Part shown: one piece after another, positions 9,334 to 17,902 of the stretch
How positions within the stretch are numbered: position 1 is the stretch's first letter
How the letters are laid out: every line of letters begins with the position of its first letter
Assembly (NCBI RefSeq): GCF_002081715.1
Contig: NZ_MUKP01000007.1
Coordinates: 62,001 to 126,000 of the forward strand
Direction of reading: 5' to 3'
From: Nocardia donostiensis
GTDB taxonomy: Bacteria > Actinomycetota > Actinomycetes > Mycobacteriales > Mycobacteriaceae
DNA: 64,000 bases
Translations under genes and position numbers: made by a program
Notes under the pieces: model-generated
The model's input: the letters and a program-made list of their open reading frames with translations, nothing else
What the model was told of the DNA's origin: nothing
Database searches by the model: none

Positions 9334-9996
9334 GTGGCAATAACGGTTCTGATCGCCGACGATCAGGCGATGGTGCGTCAAGGATTCGGCGCGCTGCTCG
9401 CCGCGCAACCCGACATCAGCGTGGTCGGTGACGCCCCCGACGGGAAGGTCGCGGTCGCCGAGGCCAAACGGCTGCGGCCGGATGTGGTGCTGATGGATGT
9501 GCGGATGCCCGAGATGAACGGGCTCGACGCCGCGCGCGCTATCCTCGCCGCCGGGTTCGAACCGCCGATCCGGGTATTGATGCTGACCACTTTCGATATC
9601 GACGATTACGTCTACGAGGCGCTGAGCCTCGGGGCGAGCGGTTTCCTGCTGAAGGACGCGCCCGCCGAGGAACTGGTGCGCGCCGTCCGCGTTGTCGCCG
9701 ACGGACAAGCGCTGCTCGCGCCGACGGTGACCAGGCGGCTCATCGCCGACGTCACCCGCCGCCGCATGGCCAGAACCAAGCCGACGCCTGCGCTGGCCTC
9801 GTTGACGCCGCGGGAGCGGGAAGTGCTGGAGCTGATCGCGAAAGGTATGTCGAACACCGAGATCGCCCAGGCACTGTTCGTTGCGGAGCAGACGGTGAAA
9901 ACCCATGTGTCGAAGGTGTTCACCAAATTGAGTCTGCGGGACCGGGCGCAGGCGGTGGTGCTGGCCTACGAATCGGGTCTGGTCACCCCCGGATGA
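9334..9996 (+). CDS. Response regulator, NarL/FixJ (LuxR-type output)
   Basis: The 220-residue regulator has a receiver domain at residues 1-120 with the acidic pair DD9-10, phospho-acceptor Asp55 (VVLMDVRMPEMNG) and the conserved Lys in FLLKDAP, followed by a LuxR-type helix-turn-helix from about residue 150 (LTPREREVLELIAKGMSNTE, then VKTHVSKVFTKL). GTG 9334 is selected because the family begins right at this point and GGGTGGGG precedes it. It is most likely the partner of the adjacent kinase. Targets cannot be read from the sequence; neighbouring kinase genes are possible. Confidence 0.94.
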   Translation: MAITVLIADDQAMVRQGFGALLAAQPDISVVGDAPDGKVAVAEAKRLRPDVVLMDVRMPEMNGLDAARAILAAGFEPPIRVLMLTTFDIDDYVYEALSLGASGFLLKDAPAEELVRAVRVVADGQALLAPTVTRRLIADVTRRRMARTKPTPALASLTPREREVLELIAKGMSNTEIAQALFVAEQTVKTHVSKVFTKLSLRDRAQAVVLAYESGLVTPG

Positions 9997-10117
9997 CGTG
10001 GAGTGAGCACAGCGATGAACCGACACCGGAGTTGCTGCGTTGCTGTTCGTTGTCGTGCTGAGCACGGCGGGACAGTCCCGGTAGGCTCACAAGGCCGTCT
10101 GTCACTCGAAGGGGGTC

Positions 10118-11932
10118 GTGTTGCTCAACAGCGGTGACGTTTTCGCCGGGTTCACCATCGAACGCCTGCTCGGCCAAGGGGGCATGGGGTCGGTGTATCT
10201 GGCCCGTCATCCACGGCTGGACCGCTTGACCGCGCTCAAACTGTTGAACCGGGACCTGTTCGCCGACGCCTCGGTGCGGGCGCGGTTCGAACGCGAAGCC
10301 GACCTGGTCGCGCAACTGGATCATCCCGGGATCGTCGCCGTCTACGACCGCGGCACCGAGGACGAGCAGCTGTGGATCTGCATGCAATACGTCGACGGTG
10401 CCGACGCGGGCACGGTCAACCCGCTCAACTTGCCGCCGGACAAAGCGGTGCAGATCATCGAAGGTGTGGCACCCGCCCTGGATTACGCACACGGTATGGG
10501 CGTGCTGCATCGGGACGTGAAACCGGCGAACATCATGCTGGCCCGCTCCGGCGGCGGCCACGGCGAACGTGTGTTCCTCACCGATTTCGGGCTGGCCCGG
10601 CTGCGCGCGGAAACCACCCGGCTCACCCAGACCGGGATGTTCACCGCGACACTGGCCTTCGCCTCCCCCGAACAGATGACCGGCCAGGACCTCGACCACC
10701 GCTCCGACCAGTATTCGCTGGCGTGCACGCTGTACTGGCTGCTCACCGGCATGGCCCCGTTCGATTCGCCCAACCCGGCCGACATCATCCACGGCAACCT
10801 GCAACTCGCCCCGCCGCCGCTGGCCGTCAAACGCCCCGGCCTGCCCGCGGGACTGGACAGTGTCCTGGCCAAATCGATGGCCAAACATCCCGCGCACCGT
10901 TTCGCCAGCTGCGCCGAATTCGCCGCCGCCGCCCGTCATGCGCTCACTCGGACCGCGGCATCGACAGTTGCGGCTCCGTATCCGCAGGCAGCCGGTTCCG
11001 GGGGCAGCTCTGCTACGGCAACCGGTACCCCCGGGCCGCGTGCGGACCCGTCCGCTGCGCCACACGCCCATGACCAACCAGACGCCACACCACAGTCAGA
11101 AGCCAAATCCCCCGGATATCCGGGGGCGTCTGCGAGCGGCGATCCCGCCCCGCCGTACCCGGCAAGCCCGGAGTCCCCTCCCAGCGGTCCGATCCCAGCG
11201 CAGGGCTGGGCACAACCGGCGGCGTATACCGCCCCGCCATACGCCCCGCATCCGGGGCAGCCGCATCCCGCGAAACGCGGCCCCAGCGTGGCGCTGCTGC
11301 TGATCCCGCTGATCGCGCTGCTCGTCGTGGCGGCCGCGATCGGCGCCGCAGTGTTCGTGCTGGGCGGTGAGGGCGTCGACGACGCCGATGCCGCCGCGCC
11401 TGCCACCGGGACAGACGCCACCGCCGCGCCCGGTAACAGCGGCAGCAGCATGTTCCCGAGCCTGCTCCCGCAGGGTGAAGCAGACACCGGGAGCGCATAC
11501 CAGAATGCCGCCTGCGCCAGATACGAGCCGGGCGAACCTGTCGAGATCGAGCACGAGGCGCTGGAATCGCGGCCGTGGACCTCGATCTGGGTATGCGAAC
11601 GCAAGGTCGCCGACCCCAGCCATATGAGTTACACGATCCTCACCTACGACAGCCCAGAGGACGCCCGCGCGGTGATCGAGGACCTGCCCGTGCACAACCG
11701 CACCACAGGCGCTAAAAGCGGCGCGCCCTACACCGCGCACCACTGGAGCGAACCCGGCCCACCCGGCCCGCTGTACACCACGAATCTGGTGGTCGGTTTC
11801 GGCGACGCACCGGCGCGCGGCAATTCTCTCGTCTACGTGAGCTATCGAGGCGCGCCGAAAGCGCAGGAGGGGGACGAGCAGTTGCCCTCTGATGTGGCCG
11901 TCATGCAGTGGTGGGCCGACGCGCCGCTGTGA
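10118..11932 (+). CDS. Receptor-type Ser/Thr protein kinase (PknB-like)
   Basis: The 604-residue protein starts with a Hanks-type kinase domain: glycine loop LGQGGMGSVY, ATP-binding Lys41, catalytic Asp133 in HRDVKPANI, Asp156 of DFG, and SPEQM at the APE position. All key residues are present, so the kinase should be active. A proline-rich linker of roughly 110 residues leads to a single membrane span near residues 390-418 (ALLLIPLIALLVVAAAIGAA), and about 180 residues lie outside with two cysteines (NAACARYEP, IWVCERK) that could be disulphide-bonded. The external domain is not a PASTA domain. GTG 10118 follows GAAGGGGG. Its substrates are unknown. Confidence 0.93.
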   Translation: MLLNSGDVFAGFTIERLLGQGGMGSVYLARHPRLDRLTALKLLNRDLFADASVRARFEREADLVAQLDHPGIVAVYDRGTEDEQLWICMQYVDGADAGTVNPLNLPPDKAVQIIEGVAPALDYAHGMGVLHRDVKPANIMLARSGGGHGERVFLTDFGLARLRAETTRLTQTGMFTATLAFASPEQMTGQDLDHRSDQYSLACTLYWLLTGMAPFDSPNPADIIHGNLQLAPPPLAVKRPGLPAGLDSVLAKSMAKHPAHRFASCAEFAAAARHALTRTAASTVAAPYPQAAGSGGSSATATGTPGPRADPSAAPHAHDQPDATPQSEAKSPGYPGASASGDPAPPYPASPESPPSGPIPAQGWAQPAAYTAPPYAPHPGQPHPAKRGPSVALLLIPLIALLVVAAAIGAAVFVLGGEGVDDADAAAPATGTDATAAPGNSGSSMFPSLLPQGEADTGSAYQNAACARYEPGEPVEIEHEALESRPWTSIWVCERKVADPSHMSYTILTYDSPEDARAVIEDLPVHNRTTGAKSGAPYTAHHWSEPGPPGPLYTTNLVVGFGDAPARGNSLVYVSYRGAPKAQEGDEQLPSDVAVMQWWADAPL

Positions 11933-11939
11933 GGGCGCC

Positions 11940-12668
11940 TCAGGCGGTGACAGTGTGCTCGTCGTCGCGGATGACGGTGTCGCCGCGCTCGTCGCCGCCG
12001 ATGCGGCCGTCGCGCAAGGTGATCACCCGGTCGCAGTGCCGCACCGCGCCGCGATCGTGGGTCACCATCACCACCGTGTTACCCGATTCCGCCACTGCAC
12101 CGAGCAGTTCCAGAATGGCGGCGCCGGTGATGGAGTCGAGATTGCCGGTGGGTTCGTCGGCCAGGATCAGCGGCGGATCCATGATCAGCGCCCGCGCCAC
12201 CGCGACCCGCTGCATCTGGCCGCCGGACAGTTCCGCCGGGCGGTGCCCGGCGCGTGCGCTCAACCCGACCCGGTCCAGCAGTTCCAGCGCCCTCGGTTTC
12301 GCCTTGCGCAGCCCCGTGCCGTCGAGCAGTTTCGGCACCGCGACGTTCTCCCAGGCCGACAGCGTGGGCAGCAGGTTGAAGAACTGGAATACGAACCCCA
12401 CCTGATACCTGCGGAATTCGGATCGACGTTTCTCGTCCAGGTCGCCGATCTCCTCGCCCTGGAACCGGATCGAGCCGGAATCGGGGCTGTCCAGCGCGCC
12501 GAGCAGATGCAGCAGTGTGCTCTTACCGGAACCGGACGGCCCGACGATCGCGGTGAACCCGCCCGCATCCAGGCGCAGATCGATACCGTCGAGCGCGCGC
12601 ACCGGCTGGCCGCCGACCCGATACTCCCTGACGACGTTCGACAGCTCCAGTATGGCCGGTTGGGTCAT
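11940..12668 (-). CDS. ABC transporter ATP-binding protein (MacB/LolD type), orphan
   Basis: The 242-residue ATPase contains Walker A (GPSGSGKSTLLHLLG), a Q-loop (VFQFFNLLPTLSAWENV), the signature LSGGQMQRVAVARAL, Walker B with the catalytic Glu (LILADEPTGNLD) and the H-loop (VMVTHD). The TGNLDS signature is typical of MacB/LolD-like exporters and of lipoprotein or peptide ABC systems. ATG 12668 is used; the longer upstream frame lacks support. No permease gene lies on either side: the flanks are two Ser/Thr kinase genes in the opposite orientation. It may serve a permease encoded elsewhere or be stand-alone. Confidence 0.92.
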   Translation of the reverse strand: MTQPAILELSNVVREYRVGGQPVRALDGIDLRLDAGGFTAIVGPSGSGKSTLLHLLGALDSPDSGSIRFQGEEIGDLDEKRRSEFRRYQVGFVFQFFNLLPTLSAWENVAVPKLLDGTGLRKAKPRALELLDRVGLSARAGHRPAELSGGQMQRVAVARALIMDPPLILADEPTGNLDSITGAAILELLGAVAESGNTVVMVTHDRGAVRHCDRVITLRDGRIGGDERGDTVIRDDEHTVTA

Positions 12669-12869
12669 CGTGTCCCCCGCCTCCTCCAACTCGAGTCCAG
12701 AAGAATGTTGCACCGATAGCGCGGCGCCGCAAGTGCTCCGTCGGGCCGCGTCGGCTACGTGTTTGACCACGGGTGGTCTCACCTGGACAATCCTCTGGTT
12801 GACGGGCAGGGCAGGGGCGCGAAGCGTCCGGGTCTGCGACCACCGCCCGGGATGTGGAGGATGGACGGG

Positions 12870-14897
12870 GTGGAAGCACCTGGGTCCGAAGTCGGCAAGA
12901 GGTTCGGACCGTACGAGCTACGGTCCTTACTGGGCAAAGGGGGAATGGGGGAGGTATACGAGGCCTACGACACGGTCAAAGACCGCGTGGTCGCGGTCAA
13001 ATTGCTGTCCGACGAACTCGCCCAGGACCCCGAGTATCAGGTCCGATTCCGGCGGGAATCGCAGGCCGCGGCCCGGCTGGCCGAACCGCATATCATCCCC
13101 ATCCACGACTGGGGTGTGATCGACGGCAGGCTGTTCATCGATATGCGCCTGGTGCCCGGCACCGATCTGCGCACCCTGCTGCGCACCGGTGGGGCGTTGG
13201 CCCCGGCACGCGCCGTCGCCATCGTCGAGCAGATCGCCGCCGCGCTCGATGCCGCGCACGCCGACGGGCTGGTGCACCGTGACGTCAAACCGGCGAACAT
13301 CCTGGTCACCGAACAGGATTTCGCCTACCTCGCCGATTTCGGTATCGCGCACGTCGAAGGCGACAGCGCCATCACCATGGTCGGTGTCGCGATCGGCTCC
13401 TACACCTATATGGCGCCGGAGCGTTTCGATATCGGCCCGGTGACCGCCCGCGCCGATATCTACGCGCTCGCCTGCGTCCTGCACGAATGCCTCACCGGTG
13501 CGACACCGTTCTCCGCGGCGAGTATGAGCGTGCTCATCCGCTCCCACCTGTCCGAACCGCCGCCGCGCCCGAGCGTGCAGCGGGCCGGAGTGCCCGCTGC
13601 GCTGGACGCCGTGATCGCGCGGGGGATGGCCAAGGATCCGCAGGACCGGTATGCGAGCGCGAGCGAACTGGCCAGGGCCGCCCGCATCGCATTGACCGCC
13701 GCTCCCGGAACCACACCGCAGCCGTCGGCCGCGCCACCGGGTCGTACCGTGCCGACACCGTCCGCGCCCGCGACCGGCGGGATACCGACCCTGGTGGTAC
13801 GGATCCCCGACCGCGCCAAGCCGTCGGAGGCGGCAGGGCCCGGTGCTTCCGAGACCGGTGAACTGACCCTGCCTGCGATCATTCCGGGCGACCCCACCCA
13901 GGTGCGCCCCACCGAAACCCAGTTCACCCCCCTGTCACAACAGCAGCCCCCAGCAGGCAGTCCCGTCGTTCCCGGTGGCCCGCCGGTGCGGCCGTTCCCC
14001 GATGCACACCTGTATCAGGACGCACAATTGCATCCGGCCGCTGATCCGAGCGGTTGGCGTGGCGACACCGAGTCATCGGACGCACAGCCCGGCTATCCGG
14101 CGGCCGAGGAAACTCGGGTGTACGGCGCCGCGGAGATCCCGGGGGCCGGTGCCTCCGGCCATGGGGGCACACCACCGGGCGCGCACTACCCGGCCGATCC
14201 GGGCGCGCCGCAGCCGACCGGCTATCAGGATGCGGCAAGCCAGGATGCCTATCCCACCGCTTACAGCGCCTACGACGCGCCCCCCACCGCGACATACGAC
14301 TCCTATCGCGACCAGGCGCCCGATTACCAGGATCAGCCCGGCTACCCCACCGATCCGTATCAGCAGCACGAACAGCGTCGTTCCGGGCGCAACCGCTCCA
14401 TCGCCGCGCCCATCATGATCGCGGTGCTGGCGATCGCCGTGGTCGCGGTGGGCGGTGTGATCGGCTGGCAGGTGCTCGGCTCGCGTCCCGCCGCGACCAC
14501 CGTCGCTGCCGCATCCAGCCGCACCAGCACGCCCGTCGCCGCGCCCCTGGTCACCCCGCCCGCCCGCAGGCCGACCACCACGACGGCGACGCCGACACCG
14601 GTGACACTGCCCGACGACGCCCAACCGTGCCCCCAGGTCCACGACGGCGGCACCGAATTCGCCAACTCCGCGGTGGGGACATCGGTGACAAGCTGCGGTT
14701 TCGCCGAAGAGGTCCGTAAGGCGTACTCGGACAACCCGATCGGCGCCGCGACCGGCGCCGGTTCGCGTTCCGTTGTCGCGGCGAGCCCGGTGACGGGCCT
14801 GTCCTACACGATGAACTGCGTCGCGGACGGCGGTTTGATCACCTGTAGCGGGGGTGACAACGCGGTCGTCTACCTCTACTCCGAGGAACACAACTGA
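12870..14897 (+). CDS. Receptor-type Ser/Thr protein kinase (second copy)
   Basis: The kinase domain has the glycine loop LGKGGMGEVYEA, Lys44 (VVAVKLL), HRD with Asp138, the DFG (LADFGIAHV) and APERF, so it should be active. A linker of about 230 residues rich in proline, alanine, tyrosine and glutamine separates it from a membrane span near residues 511-535 (IMIAVLAIAVVAVGG). The external ~140-residue domain ends in SPVTGLSYTMNC and an ITCSGGDNAVVYLY element known from other mycolata kinases. Start choice is open: GTG 12870 has GGAGG at 12856-12860 nine bases before it, but ATGs at 12852 and 12861 would also work. It faces the orphan ABC gene. Confidence 0.9.
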   Translation: MEAPGSEVGKRFGPYELRSLLGKGGMGEVYEAYDTVKDRVVAVKLLSDELAQDPEYQVRFRRESQAAARLAEPHIIPIHDWGVIDGRLFIDMRLVPGTDLRTLLRTGGALAPARAVAIVEQIAAALDAAHADGLVHRDVKPANILVTEQDFAYLADFGIAHVEGDSAITMVGVAIGSYTYMAPERFDIGPVTARADIYALACVLHECLTGATPFSAASMSVLIRSHLSEPPPRPSVQRAGVPAALDAVIARGMAKDPQDRYASASELARAARIALTAAPGTTPQPSAAPPGRTVPTPSAPATGGIPTLVVRIPDRAKPSEAAGPGASETGELTLPAIIPGDPTQVRPTETQFTPLSQQQPPAGSPVVPGGPPVRPFPDAHLYQDAQLHPAADPSGWRGDTESSDAQPGYPAAEETRVYGAAEIPGAGASGHGGTPPGAHYPADPGAPQPTGYQDAASQDAYPTAYSAYDAPPTATYDSYRDQAPDYQDQPGYPTDPYQQHEQRRSGRNRSIAAPIMIAVLAIAVVAVGGVIGWQVLGSRPAATTVAAASSRTSTPVAAPLVTPPARRPTTTTATPTPVTLPDDAQPCPQVHDGGTEFANSAVGTSVTSCGFAEEVRKAYSDNPIGAATGAGSRSVVAASPVTGLSYTMNCVADGGLITCSGGDNAVVYLYSEEHN

Positions 14898-14973
14898 GAC
14901 CCGTGGCACGGTCGTTGCCGGATCGCAATCCGATTACGACGGTGACCAGGCGGATAACGGGTACGGCGTGGAG

Positions 14974-15642
14974 GTGAGCACCTCGACGAGCAAGGTTCCG
15001 GATCCGGTTTCGGCCACCGCACCCGGCGGGCGGTGGCGAACCCGCGCTACCGCTTGTGGGGGCGTGTCTCCGCATTCGCTCCGGCCATGCGCAGTGATGT
15101 GGGCAGGGTTGGCCGCGTTGGCGTTGTTGCTGTGCGGCTGTAGTGCCGGGCAGCTCGCCCAGACTTCCGAACAGTCGTCCGCGGTCAACGGCACACACGG
15201 CCGGATCGGGGACCTGGACCTGCGCAACGTCTTCCTCCACGGCGAACCCGTGGGCCCCGACACCAACGTCTACCGCGATACCCGGCTGGCATTCACCATT
15301 GTCAACACCAGCGAGACCGCCACCGACCGGCTGGTCTCCATCGCATCGCCCAAAGCATCGGTGAACCTCCAGGCCCCGGCCGACACGCTCGAACTCCGGC
15401 CCGGCACAAGCCTGGCCGCGGGCGAGCCGGTGGAACAACTCGCCACACCCTCGGCCCCCGACGAGAAGATCACGGTGCCGGTAACGATCCAGGACCCCAC
15501 GTTGGTGCCCGGGTTGACAGCTCCGTTCGACTTCACCTTCGAACACGCGGGCACCATCACCCTGCAGGTGCCGTTCGATGTGTGGACCGCAGGCGAACCG
15601 CACGACAGCGCCAGGCCGCTGCCTCCGGACGTCACACCGTGA
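14974..15642 (+). CDS. LpqE-like lipoprotein
   Basis: The protein has a hydrophobic segment GLAALALLLCGCSAG with lipobox LCGC, so it should be exported and anchored through a diacylglyceryl cysteine. The mature part starts SAGQLAQTSEQSSAVNG and continues as a beta-rich domain (LRNVFLHGEP, LAFTIVNTSE, FTFEHAGTITLQV), resembling mycobacterial LpqE and more distantly the copper-chaperone-type fold; no Met/His copper site is evident. The start is unclear: GTG 14974 gives a long positively charged n-region, whereas ATG 15097 gives a signal without basic residues. An inverted copy of the dispersed repeat (15068-15092) encodes part of this n-region. Confidence 0.65.
   Translation: MSTSTSKVPDPVSATAPGGRWRTRATACGGVSPHSLRPCAVMWAGLAALALLLCGCSAGQLAQTSEQSSAVNGTHGRIGDLDLRNVFLHGEPVGPDTNVYRDTRLAFTIVNTSETATDRLVSIASPKASVNLQAPADTLELRPGTSLAAGEPVEQLATPSAPDEKITVPVTIQDPTLVPGLTAPFDFTFEHAGTITLQVPFDVWTAGEPHDSARPLPPDVTP
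15068..15092 (-). repeat. Dispersed repeat copy C (inverted, 25 bp)
   Basis: The reverse complement matches copy B at 1222-1246 in 24 of 25 positions. It falls in the signal-peptide part of the LpqE-like gene and, if translated, encodes residues such as PHSLRPCA just before the hydrophobic core. Confidence 0.65.
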
Positions 15643-15798
15643 CAGCCCCGCACCCGAGCGTTCCCCGCCGACACGATGGGACAGGCCTGTCACCGATCCT
15701 GGTGCGCTGACCTCGGCAGAGCGCGCGCGACACGGTAGATGGAGTACGGTTTCGGCGGCCATCTACTGATACCGGGATTGTGGGAGTTCGCAACGACG

Positions 15799-16731
15799 AT
15801 GCGTCGAGATGTGTTTACCGAAGGAATCCGCCACCTCCCCTTGTCCGGACGTCATCTGACAGCCGTACTCTGCTGCGCTGTTGCCGCATTCGTTACCTCC
15901 TGCGGTAGCGATTCCGATGCGGCCTCACCGCCGCCGCGCTCTGCCGCCACCGAGGTGGCCGGACCTGCTGAACAGGACAGTATCTCGGTCACCGTTCCCG
16001 GAACGCTGGCCGCCGAGTTCGCAGAATTACAGGCCGGGGAAGAAGGCCAGCTTGGCCTGGCGATCATGCCGGTCGGCGGTGATCGCATGGTGGTGCTCGG
16101 CGACTGGACCACCGGACCGGCCTGGTCGACGATGAAGGTGCCGTTGGCCATTGCAGCGTCCAGGAAGAGTTCCGGTGCCTCGGGTTCCGGTGTCTCGACA
16201 TACTCGCTCACCGCTGCCATCACCGCCTCCGACAACTCGGCCGCCGAGACACTGTGGGAGTCCCTCGGCACCCCGGAGGAGGCCGCGCGGGCGGTGGAGC
16301 AGGTGCTGCGAGAAGGCGGTGACCAGGTGACGACGGTGCCTGCCACCCGGAGCAGGCCCGGTTATTCGGCGTTCGGTCAATCCGAATGGTCGCTGGCCGA
16401 CCAGGTGCGTTTCGCGTCCCGGCTGCCGTGCCTGCCCGAAGCAGGTGAGGTCGTCGACTTGATGGAGCAGATCGTTTCCAACCACCAGTGGGGGTTGGGT
16501 TCGGTGTTCAGCGCTGCGCAATTCAAGGGCGGTTGGGGGCCCGACGCCTCCGGTTCCTATCTGGTCCGCCAGTTCGGTCTGGTACCCGCCACCGGCGGCA
16601 CAATCGCGATCGCGCTTGCCGCCAAACCCGATTCGGGCACCTTCTCCGACGGTCTCGCGATGCTCAACACGATGACCGACCTGGTCTCCGAACATCTCGG
16701 TGAACTCACCGGCGGGCGCTGCCCGGCCTGA
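15799..16731 (+). CDS. Beta-lactamase/PBP-fold serine hydrolase lipoprotein
   Basis: The 310-residue protein has a lipoprotein signal ending in FVTSCGSD (lipid-bearing Cys35). The mature domain carries the three serine-hydrolase motifs of class A beta-lactamases and PBPs: Ser110-x-x-Lys113 (STMK), Ser144-Asp-Asn (SDN) and Lys243-Gly-Gly (KGG in place of KTG). No E-x-x-L-N motif of the omega loop is visible, so fast deacylation of beta-lactams is doubtful. A surface-anchored peptidoglycan-related hydrolase or a regulatory relative is more likely. Start ATG 15799 was chosen over 15739 because it begins a standard signal (MRRD). Confidence 0.75.
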   Translation: MRRDVFTEGIRHLPLSGRHLTAVLCCAVAAFVTSCGSDSDAASPPPRSAATEVAGPAEQDSISVTVPGTLAAEFAELQAGEEGQLGLAIMPVGGDRMVVLGDWTTGPAWSTMKVPLAIAASRKSSGASGSGVSTYSLTAAITASDNSAAETLWESLGTPEEAARAVEQVLREGGDQVTTVPATRSRPGYSAFGQSEWSLADQVRFASRLPCLPEAGEVVDLMEQIVSNHQWGLGSVFSAAQFKGGWGPDASGSYLVRQFGLVPATGGTIAIALAAKPDSGTFSDGLAMLNTMTDLVSEHLGELTGGRCPA

Positions 16732-16822
16732 TCTTCGCAGGTCGCGGGCCGTTGTTTCTCTGTTACCCAGCGTTCACGGGGTCGGAGCCGCGACGTGCCC
16801 GCGGGCGGGGCAAGATAGCGCC

Positions 16823-17857
16823 ATGCGTATCGGAGTCTTGACCGGAGGCGGAGACTGCCCGGGGTTGAACGCTGTCATCCGTGCTGTTGTTCGTACCGCG
16901 AACGGCCGCTACGGGGACGCGATCGTCGGCTTCCAGGACGGTTGGCGCGGCTTACTGGAAGACCGCAAGATTCGGATCAACAACGATGACCGCACCGACC
17001 GGCTGCTCAACAAGGGCGGCACCATGCTCGGCACAGCTCGCACCAACCCGGACGTGCTGCGCGACGGGCTCGGCCGCATCCAGCAGACCCTCGACGACAA
17101 CGGCATCGAGGCATTGATCCCGATCGGCGGCGAGGGCACCCTCACCGCCGCAAGCTGGCTGGCCGAAGAGGGCGTGCCGGTTGTCGGTGTCCCGAAAACC
17201 ATCGATAACGACATCGACTGCACCGATGTCACCTTCGGACACGACACCGCCCTGTCTATCGCCACCGAGGCCATCGACCGCCTGCACACCACCGCCGAAT
17301 CGCATCAGCGGGTGATGCTGATCGAGGTGATGGGCAGGCACGCGGGCTGGATCGCGATCCACTCCGGTATGGCGGCGGGCGCGCACCTGACCCTGGTCCC
17401 GGAGGTGCCGTTCGACGTGCAGGAAGTGTGCTCGATGATCAAACGCCGCTTCCAGCGCGGTGACAAACATTTCATCTGCGTGGTCGCCGAGGGCTCGCAT
17501 CCGGCTCCCGATTCCGGGTTCACCCTGCGCGAGGGCGGTATCGACGAATTCGGGCACGAACGTTTCACCGGCGTCGCCCAGCAGTTGGGCACCGAAATCG
17601 AACGCCGGATCGGCAAAGAGGTCCGCACCACCGTCCTCGGGCATGTGCAGCGCGGCGGCAGCCCCACCCCGTATGACCGGGTGCTGGCCACCCGCTTCGG
17701 CCTGCACGCGGCCGAGGCCGTGCACGCCGGACACTTCGGTCAGATGGTGGCGCTGCGCGGCACCGAGATCGGCCTCGTTCCGTTGACCGAAGCCACCAAA
17801 CAGCTCAAACGCGTCCCCACCGATCGTTACCGGGAAGCCGAGGCGTTCTTCGGCTGA
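16823..17857 (+). CDS. pfkA: 6-phosphofructokinase
   Basis: The 344-residue enzyme phosphorylates fructose 6-phosphate to the 1,6-bisphosphate in glycolysis. Signatures are GVLTGGGDCPGLNAVIRAVV at the N terminus, IGGEGTLTAA, VPKTIDNDIDC with the catalytic Asp, EVMGRHAGWIA and GHVQRGGSPTP. At the position that separates ATP- from pyrophosphate-dependent enzymes (E. coli 104/124) it has Gly and Lys. A Gly at 104 indicates ATP use, as known for streptomycete enzymes with the same Gly/Lys pair. ATG 16823 starts exactly at the family's first strand. Downstream lie a ribbon-helix-helix protein, a lipoprotein hydrolase and gatB on the same strand. Confidence 0.96.
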   Translation: MRIGVLTGGGDCPGLNAVIRAVVRTANGRYGDAIVGFQDGWRGLLEDRKIRINNDDRTDRLLNKGGTMLGTARTNPDVLRDGLGRIQQTLDDNGIEALIPIGGEGTLTAASWLAEEGVPVVGVPKTIDNDIDCTDVTFGHDTALSIATEAIDRLHTTAESHQRVMLIEVMGRHAGWIAIHSGMAAGAHLTLVPEVPFDVQEVCSMIKRRFQRGDKHFICVVAEGSHPAPDSGFTLREGGIDEFGHERFTGVAQQLGTEIERRIGKEVRTTVLGHVQRGGSPTPYDRVLATRFGLHAAEAVHAGHFGQMVALRGTEIGLVPLTEATKQLKRVPTDRYREAEAFFG

Positions 17858-17902
17858 TCGAAGCCGGGTGGCGCGAGGGACCGCGGGGTTAGGCTCGCGG
17901 AT

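Noticed and set aside
15799..16731. Calling the serine hydrolase a beta-lactamase resistance gene
   Set aside because: The omega-loop Glu is not visible and KTG is KGG, so only a fold-level call is made.
16950..17300. Pyrophosphate-dependent PFK
   Set aside because: The key residue equivalent to E. coli 104 is Gly (GGEGT), typical of ATP-dependent enzymes, although Lys is present at 124.
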